From NCBI GenBank assembly GCA_019510405.1, contig JAEKKK010000117.1, forward strand, positions 1-35,397: a stretch of 35,397 nucleotides of DNA, given 5' to 3'. The notes below the pieces were generated by a model, which saw only the letters and a program-made list of their open reading frames with translations, did no database searches and was not told the origin of the DNA. Every line of letters begins with the position of its first letter. The stretch's first letter is position 1. The stretch is from Gemmatimonadota bacterium (GTDB lineage Bacteria > Gemmatimonadota > Gemmatimonadetes > Gemmatimonadales > Gemmatimonadaceae). Both the position numbers and the translations under genes were made by a program. This document shows, one piece after another, positions 32,615-35,397 of this stretch.

Positions 32615-33130
32615 GTGAGTGACGTCACCGCGCCCGCCGAGGCCGCCGGCTTCCGGCTCCGTACCGCCACGCCCGCCGATGTGTCGCTCGTCCTGCAGGG
32701 CATTCGCGCCCTCGCCGAGTACGAGCGTCTCGCGCACGAGTGCGTGGCGACGGAAGCGCTGCTCCACGAAACGCTGTTCGGCGCGAATCCCGTCGCCGAG
32801 GTCGTCCTCGCGTTCGATGGCGACACGCCGGCCGGCTACGCGCTCTGGTTCCGCAGCTATTCCACCTTCCTGGCGCGCCCCGGGCTCTACCTCGAGGATC
32901 TCTTCGTGTATCCCGCGTTCCGGAAACGCGGGCTCGGCCGACGCCTGCTCGCGCACCTCGCCGGCATCGCGGTGGAGCGCGGCTACGGCCGCATGGAGTG
33001 GATGGTGCTCGACTGGAACGAGAACGCGATCCGCTTCTACCGCTCGCTCGGCGCGAACATGGTGGAGGGATGGGAGCTCTGCCGGGTGACGGGCGACGGG
33101 CTGCGCTCGCTCGCGGAGCGGGCGTCGTGA
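32615..33130 (+). CDS. SSAT-like GNAT N-acetyltransferase
   Basis: 171 aa. It follows the spermidine/spermine or thialysine acetyltransferase pattern closely: YSTFLARPGLYLEDLFVYP, then the acetyl-CoA loop RKRGLGRRLL, then MEWMVLDWNENAIRFYRSLGA. It should acetylate a small amine or diamine in the cytosol; the exact substrate is not readable. GTG 32615 was chosen because the upstream 16 codons of the track ORF (from GTG 32567) use codons rare here (TTA, ACA). However, TAAACT at 32551 would fit a near-leaderless start at 32567. The 3' end overlaps the DUF2461 start by GTGA. Confidence 0.85.
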   Translation: MSDVTAPAEAAGFRLRTATPADVSLVLQGIRALAEYERLAHECVATEALLHETLFGANPVAEVVLAFDGDTPAGYALWFRSYSTFLARPGLYLEDLFVYPAFRKRGLGRRLLAHLAGIAVERGYGRMEWMVLDWNENAIRFYRSLGANMVEGWELCRVTGDGLRSLAERAS

Positions 33131-33852
33131 GCACCGCCGAGTTCCGCGGGTTCACCCCCGCCGCGATTCGCTTTCTCTCCGCGCTCAAGCGCAACAACAC
33201 GCGCGAATGGTTCCAGGCACATCGCGAGGAATACGAGCGCGACGTCCGCGCGCCGCTCGCCGCCTTCGTGGAGGAGATGGACGTCCGCTTCGCCGAGCTC
33301 GCACCGGAGATCGTCGGCGACCCGAAGCGGTCGCTCTTCCGCATCCATCGCGACGTGCGCTTCTCGAGCGACAAGTCGCCGTACAAGACGAACGCGGCGT
33401 GCTGGTTCTATCACGGCGACGCCGGCCGCGGGGTCGGCAGCACGACGCCGCACGGGGGTGCCGGCTTCTACTTCCACATGGAGCCGGGCGGCTCGATGAT
33501 CGGCGGCGGGATCTGGATGCCGCCCCGTCCGACCCTCGCGCGCATCCGCGAGCGGATCGACGAGGACCATCGCGCGCTCGCGCGCGCGCTGGGCGACGCA
33601 ACCATCAAGAAGCGGTTCGGCCGCCTGGAGGAATCGGCGATGCTCACCCGCATGCCGCGCGGGTACGCCGAGTCGCACCCTGCCGCCGCGCTGCTCCGTC
33701 ATCAGTCCTACACCCTCGGGCGCGATCTCACGGAGAAGGAGCTGTACAGCCCGAAGCTCCCCGACCTGCTCGCGCGCGACTACGCGCGGCTGCTGCCGGT
33801 CGTGCGGTGGTTCAATGCTGCGCTCGGGCTTCGCACGCTCGCGCGCCGCTGA
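33127..33852 (+). CDS. DUF2461-family protein
   Basis: 241 aa. It matches the DUF2461 (TIGR02453) pattern: FTPAAIRFLSALKRNNTREWFQ at the N-terminus, FRIHRDVRFSSDKSPYKTN in the middle, GAGFYFHMEPGGSMIGGGIW and a late RMPRGYAESHPAAALLRH. The family is widespread in bacteria and fungi with no established function; conserved Arg, Asp and Lys suggest a binding pocket. No signal peptide is visible, so it is cytosolic. The GTG start overlaps the preceding stop (GTGA), which implies coupling to the acetyltransferase. Confidence 0.88.
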   Translation: MSTAEFRGFTPAAIRFLSALKRNNTREWFQAHREEYERDVRAPLAAFVEEMDVRFAELAPEIVGDPKRSLFRIHRDVRFSSDKSPYKTNAACWFYHGDAGRGVGSTTPHGGAGFYFHMEPGGSMIGGGIWMPPRPTLARIRERIDEDHRALARALGDATIKKRFGRLEESAMLTRMPRGYAESHPAAALLRHQSYTLGRDLTEKELYSPKLPDLLARDYARLLPVVRWFNAALGLRTLARR

Positions 33853-33861
33853 CCGCCATCG

Positions 33862-33867
33862 TAGGTT
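33862..33867 (+). promoter_or_regulatory. -10-like TAGGTT upstream of GNAT
   Basis: TAGGTT ends 9 nt before ATG 33877. It belongs to the same TANNNT-near-start pattern; no -35 is evident and the 24-bp gap would place any -35 inside the DUF2461 gene. Confidence 0.3.
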
Positions 33868-33876
33868 GAGCGAGCA

Positions 33877-34425
33877 ATGCCCAGCAATGACGGGAAGTCA
33901 CTCATCACGGTGCGACGCGCCGTCGGCGCGGATGCATCCACGCTGGCCGAGCTCGGCGCGGCGACCTTCACCGAGACCTTCGCCGAGGCGAACACGCCGG
34001 AGGATTTCGCCGCGTACATGGCGGCGTCGTTCAGCGAGGCGGTCCAGCGCGCGGAGCTGGAGGACCCGAACGTCATCGTGTTCCTCGCCGAGCGGGACGC
34101 CGAGGCCGTCGGCTACATCATGGTGCGCGAGGGACGCACGCCTTCGTGCGTCGCGGCCGAAGAGGCGCTCGAGATCGCGCGGCTGTACACCCGCAAGTCG
34201 ACCCTCGGCACCGGCGTCGGCGCGACGCTGATGCAGCACGCGCTCGCCGAAGCGGCGGGCCGCGGCAAGGACGCCGTCTGGCTCGGCGTGTGGGAGCACA
34301 ACGCGCGCGCGATCCGGTTCTATGAGCAGTGGGACTTCCATCCGGCGGGAACTCAGCCGTTCCTGCTCGGCACCGATCTGCAGACCGACCTCGTCATGGT
34401 GCGACGTATCGCCCGGGAGTCCTGA
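33877..34425 (+). CDS. GNAT-family N-acetyltransferase
   Basis: 182 aa. The N-terminal strand-helix ITVRRAVGADASTLAELGAATFTETFA is a common GNAT start. Motif A is IARLYTRKSTLGTGVGATLMQHAL, and motif B WLGVWEHNARAIRFYEQWDF carries the catalytic-type Tyr. Members close to this pattern acetylate small molecules or protein N-termini; the substrate is unknown. It is followed with a 1-bp gap by the next gene, so the two are cotranscribed. It is one of three GNATs in the window, unrelated in detail to the SSAT-like one. Confidence 0.88.
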   Translation: MPSNDGKSLITVRRAVGADASTLAELGAATFTETFAEANTPEDFAAYMAASFSEAVQRAELEDPNVIVFLAERDAEAVGYIMVREGRTPSCVAAEEALEIARLYTRKSTLGTGVGATLMQHALAEAAGRGKDAVWLGVWEHNARAIRFYEQWDFHPAGTQPFLLGTDLQTDLVMVRRIARES

Positions 34426-34426
34426 C

Positions 34427-34807
34427 ATGCGGCACACCCTCAAGCTCAACGACGTCATCCTCGGCCACTCTCTGCTCGAGGAAGTGGACGCGGTCGATCG
34501 GCGGGTGTGGGGCCAGTTCCATCCCGGATTCGGCTACGAGCTCGTGCAGCCGATCTTCCGCCTCTTCAGCGAGGCCACGCCGATGCCGGGCGGCGAGCCG
34601 CGCGACGAGATCAAGCTCGCCCGCTATTTCGCCGCGCGCGATCAGCTCCCGCTCCGCCTCGAGGACGACCGCGGCCGCACCATCGAGACCGCCGCGATCC
34701 ACATTGCCGACTACAGCCTGGAGCGCGGCCCCGGCGCCATCTCACTGGACGTGCTCGTGCCGGACGATGCGTACTGGGAGAAGCGCGGGGGTGTGGGGAT
34801 GAGGTGA
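34427..34807 (+). CDS. Hypothetical protein, 126 aa
   Basis: Soluble 126-aa protein with no signal or membrane segment. It begins MRHTLKLNDVILGHSLLEEVD, then VWGQFHPGFGYELVQPIFRLF and LPLRLEDDRGRTIETAAIHI, an alpha/beta pattern ending in a strand-rich half. I recognise no family. ATG 34427 follows GGGAG by about 6 nt, so this start is preferred to the track's 34322, which overlaps the GNAT gene. The last six residues (GGVGMR) come from the GGGGATGAGGTG arm of palindromic element C, as with the permease C-terminus. Confidence 0.75.
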   Translation: MRHTLKLNDVILGHSLLEEVDAVDRRVWGQFHPGFGYELVQPIFRLFSEATPMPGGEPRDEIKLARYFAARDQLPLRLEDDRGRTIETAAIHIADYSLERGPGAISLDVLVPDDAYWEKRGGVGMR

Positions 34808-34889
34808 TGCGGCGATGCGGAAGGGCCTCGGGATGCACGAGATTCCCGAGGCCGTTCGTCTTTCCGCATCCCCTCACCCCCGCATCCCC
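34795..34889. terminator. Palindromic element C between convergent genes
   Basis: Perfect 10-bp stem GGCCTCGGGA (34824-34833) / TCCCGAGGCC (34844-34853) with a 10-nt loop. The left arm GGGGATGAGGTGATGCGGCGATGCGG and right arm CCGCATCCCCTCACCCCCGCATCCCC are imperfect inverted copies. It sits between the hypothetical gene and the DUF3224 gene, in the same convergent setting as elements A and B. Confidence 0.68.
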
Positions 34890-35273
34890 TCATCCCCGCA
34901 GTTCGTAGTCGATCGTGTAGTAGTGCTTCTTCTCCACGATCTCGATGCCGATCGTCCCCGTGATTCCCGTGAGCTGCCCCGTCCCCGAGCCGGGCACGAT
35001 GACGACGTCGAGTGACTGCCCCTCGGCGTTGCGCAGGCCACGGTGCGCGAAGAGAAAGCTCCCCGCCTTGCCGTGCAGCGTGCCGGTGAGCCGGTCGATC
35101 GCGACGTAGACGGCCGCTCCCGTCAGCGGCTCGTGCGCCGCGAGCATCTCTCCGTTCGCCACGGCCTCCAGGTCGCCGTGGAACTCCTTGTACAACGTCA
35201 TCCGCGCGACCGGCGCATCGTCGGCGGTCTGCTGCGGCGTGATGGTGACGTCGAAGGTGCCCTTTCCGTGCAT
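34890..35273 (-). CDS. DUF3224-family protein
   Basis: 127 aa. It shows the DUF3224 pattern: MHGKGTFDVTITPQ at the start, VYVAIDRLTGTLHGKAGSF in the middle, VIVPGSGTGQLTGITGT and a final HYYTIDYEL strand. The family forms a small beta-barrel of unknown function; allene-oxide-cyclase-like folds are the closest analogy. No signal peptide. GGAG 6 nt before ATG 35273 fixes the start; the track ORF to 35373 runs through repeats and is rejected. Confidence 0.88.
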   Translation of the reverse strand: MHGKGTFDVTITPQQTADDAPVARMTLYKEFHGDLEAVANGEMLAAHEPLTGAAVYVAIDRLTGTLHGKAGSFLFAHRGLRNAEGQSLDVVIVPGSGTGQLTGITGTIGIEIVEKKHYYTIDYELRG

Positions 35274-35290
35274 TGTTGGCTCCGCGAGAA

Positions 35291-35323
35291 ATCGGTGAAC
35301 AGTGATCGGTGAACGGTGATCGG
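35291..35323. repeat. 14-bp tandem repeat
   Basis: ATCGGTGAACAGTG (35291-35304) and ATCGGTGAACGGTG (35305-35318) are adjacent near-identical copies followed by a partial ATCGG. It lies upstream of the DUF3224 gene. Function unknown. Confidence 0.8.
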
Positions 35324-35337
35324 TTTACTGCGTCAAC

Positions 35338-35397
35338 TGGGCACTGCCGCGGCGTGATTGGCCGGCACACCAACCAATCACGCCGCGGCAGTGCCCA
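35338..35397. repeat. Perfect 24-bp inverted repeat at window end
   Basis: TGGGCACTGCCGCGGCGTGA... (35338-35361) is followed by a 12-nt spacer and its exact reverse complement (35374-35397), which is also the last base of the window. It could be a strong intrinsic hairpin, a mobile-element end, or an assembly fold-back at a contig break. Confidence 0.95.

Noticed and set aside
1-35397. rRNA, tRNA, prophage or transposase genes
   Set aside because: None seen. No transposase, integrase or phage structural motif appears in any ORF, and no tRNA-like cloverleaf was noticed by eye; a tRNA scan would be needed to exclude one fully.

Overview
This is a GC-rich, gene-dense bacterial chromosome segment with about 32 protein genes and no recognisable rRNA, tRNA, CRISPR array or insertion sequence. 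It is most probably from Gemmatimonadota. That assignment is inferred from Hanks-type kinases with membrane and TPR-like C-termini, signal-peptide proteins joining carboxypeptidase-regulatory-like domains to a TonB plug, a KirBac channel and overall codon style. It is not proven by any marker gene here.

Layout. 1-2.6 kb: a small coiled-coil lipoprotein converges on a GT39-type membrane glycosyltransferase broken by a 37-bp tandem duplication. The latter lies downstream of a secreted peroxiredoxin. 2.87-4.3 kb: a gene absent from the ORF track, a SelW/Rdx-family selenoprotein with an in-frame TGA in a CxxU motif and a bacterial-SECIS-like hairpin just downstream, followed by phosphofructokinase. 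4.5-9.3 kb: a small secreted protein, a DEAH-type helicase with an RG-rich tail, a GNAT acetyltransferase, a CGNR regulator and a small basic protein. 9.3-12.1 kb: a tightly packed minus-strand operon (membrane/coiled-coil protein, LD-carboxypeptidase, SthA-like flavoprotein). 12.2-17.1 kb: a membrane Ser/Thr kinase diverges from an ispH - SGNH hydrolase - mocA-like cluster. 17-25.1 kb: an RsbRD-type histidine kinase, a DinB protein, a secreted protein, an APC permease, a PAS-GGDEF diguanylate cyclase, a KirBac channel and a 2-TM protein. 25.1-28.5 kb: a small acidic protein, a plug-domain protein, a divergent Lgt homologue and a second DinB. 28.5-35.4 kb: a lipoprotein, a large Ser/Thr kinase, two GNATs, a DUF2461 protein, a hypothetical protein and a DUF3224 protein. 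The window ends in a perfect 24-bp inverted repeat.

Themes. Most genes are housekeeping or signalling genes in short operons with overlapping stop/start codons. Three convergent gene pairs are separated by related palindromes (GGCCTCGGGA/TCCCGAGGCC core flanked by GCGGGGATG-type arms) that look like bidirectional terminators. Several genes have a TANNNT -10-like hexamer 6-10 nt before the start codon and no Shine-Dalgarno, suggesting leaderless mRNAs. Others (peroxiredoxin, secreted small proteins) have a clear GGAGG. The main discovery is the selenoprotein gene, which implies that the organism carries selA/B/C/D elsewhere.
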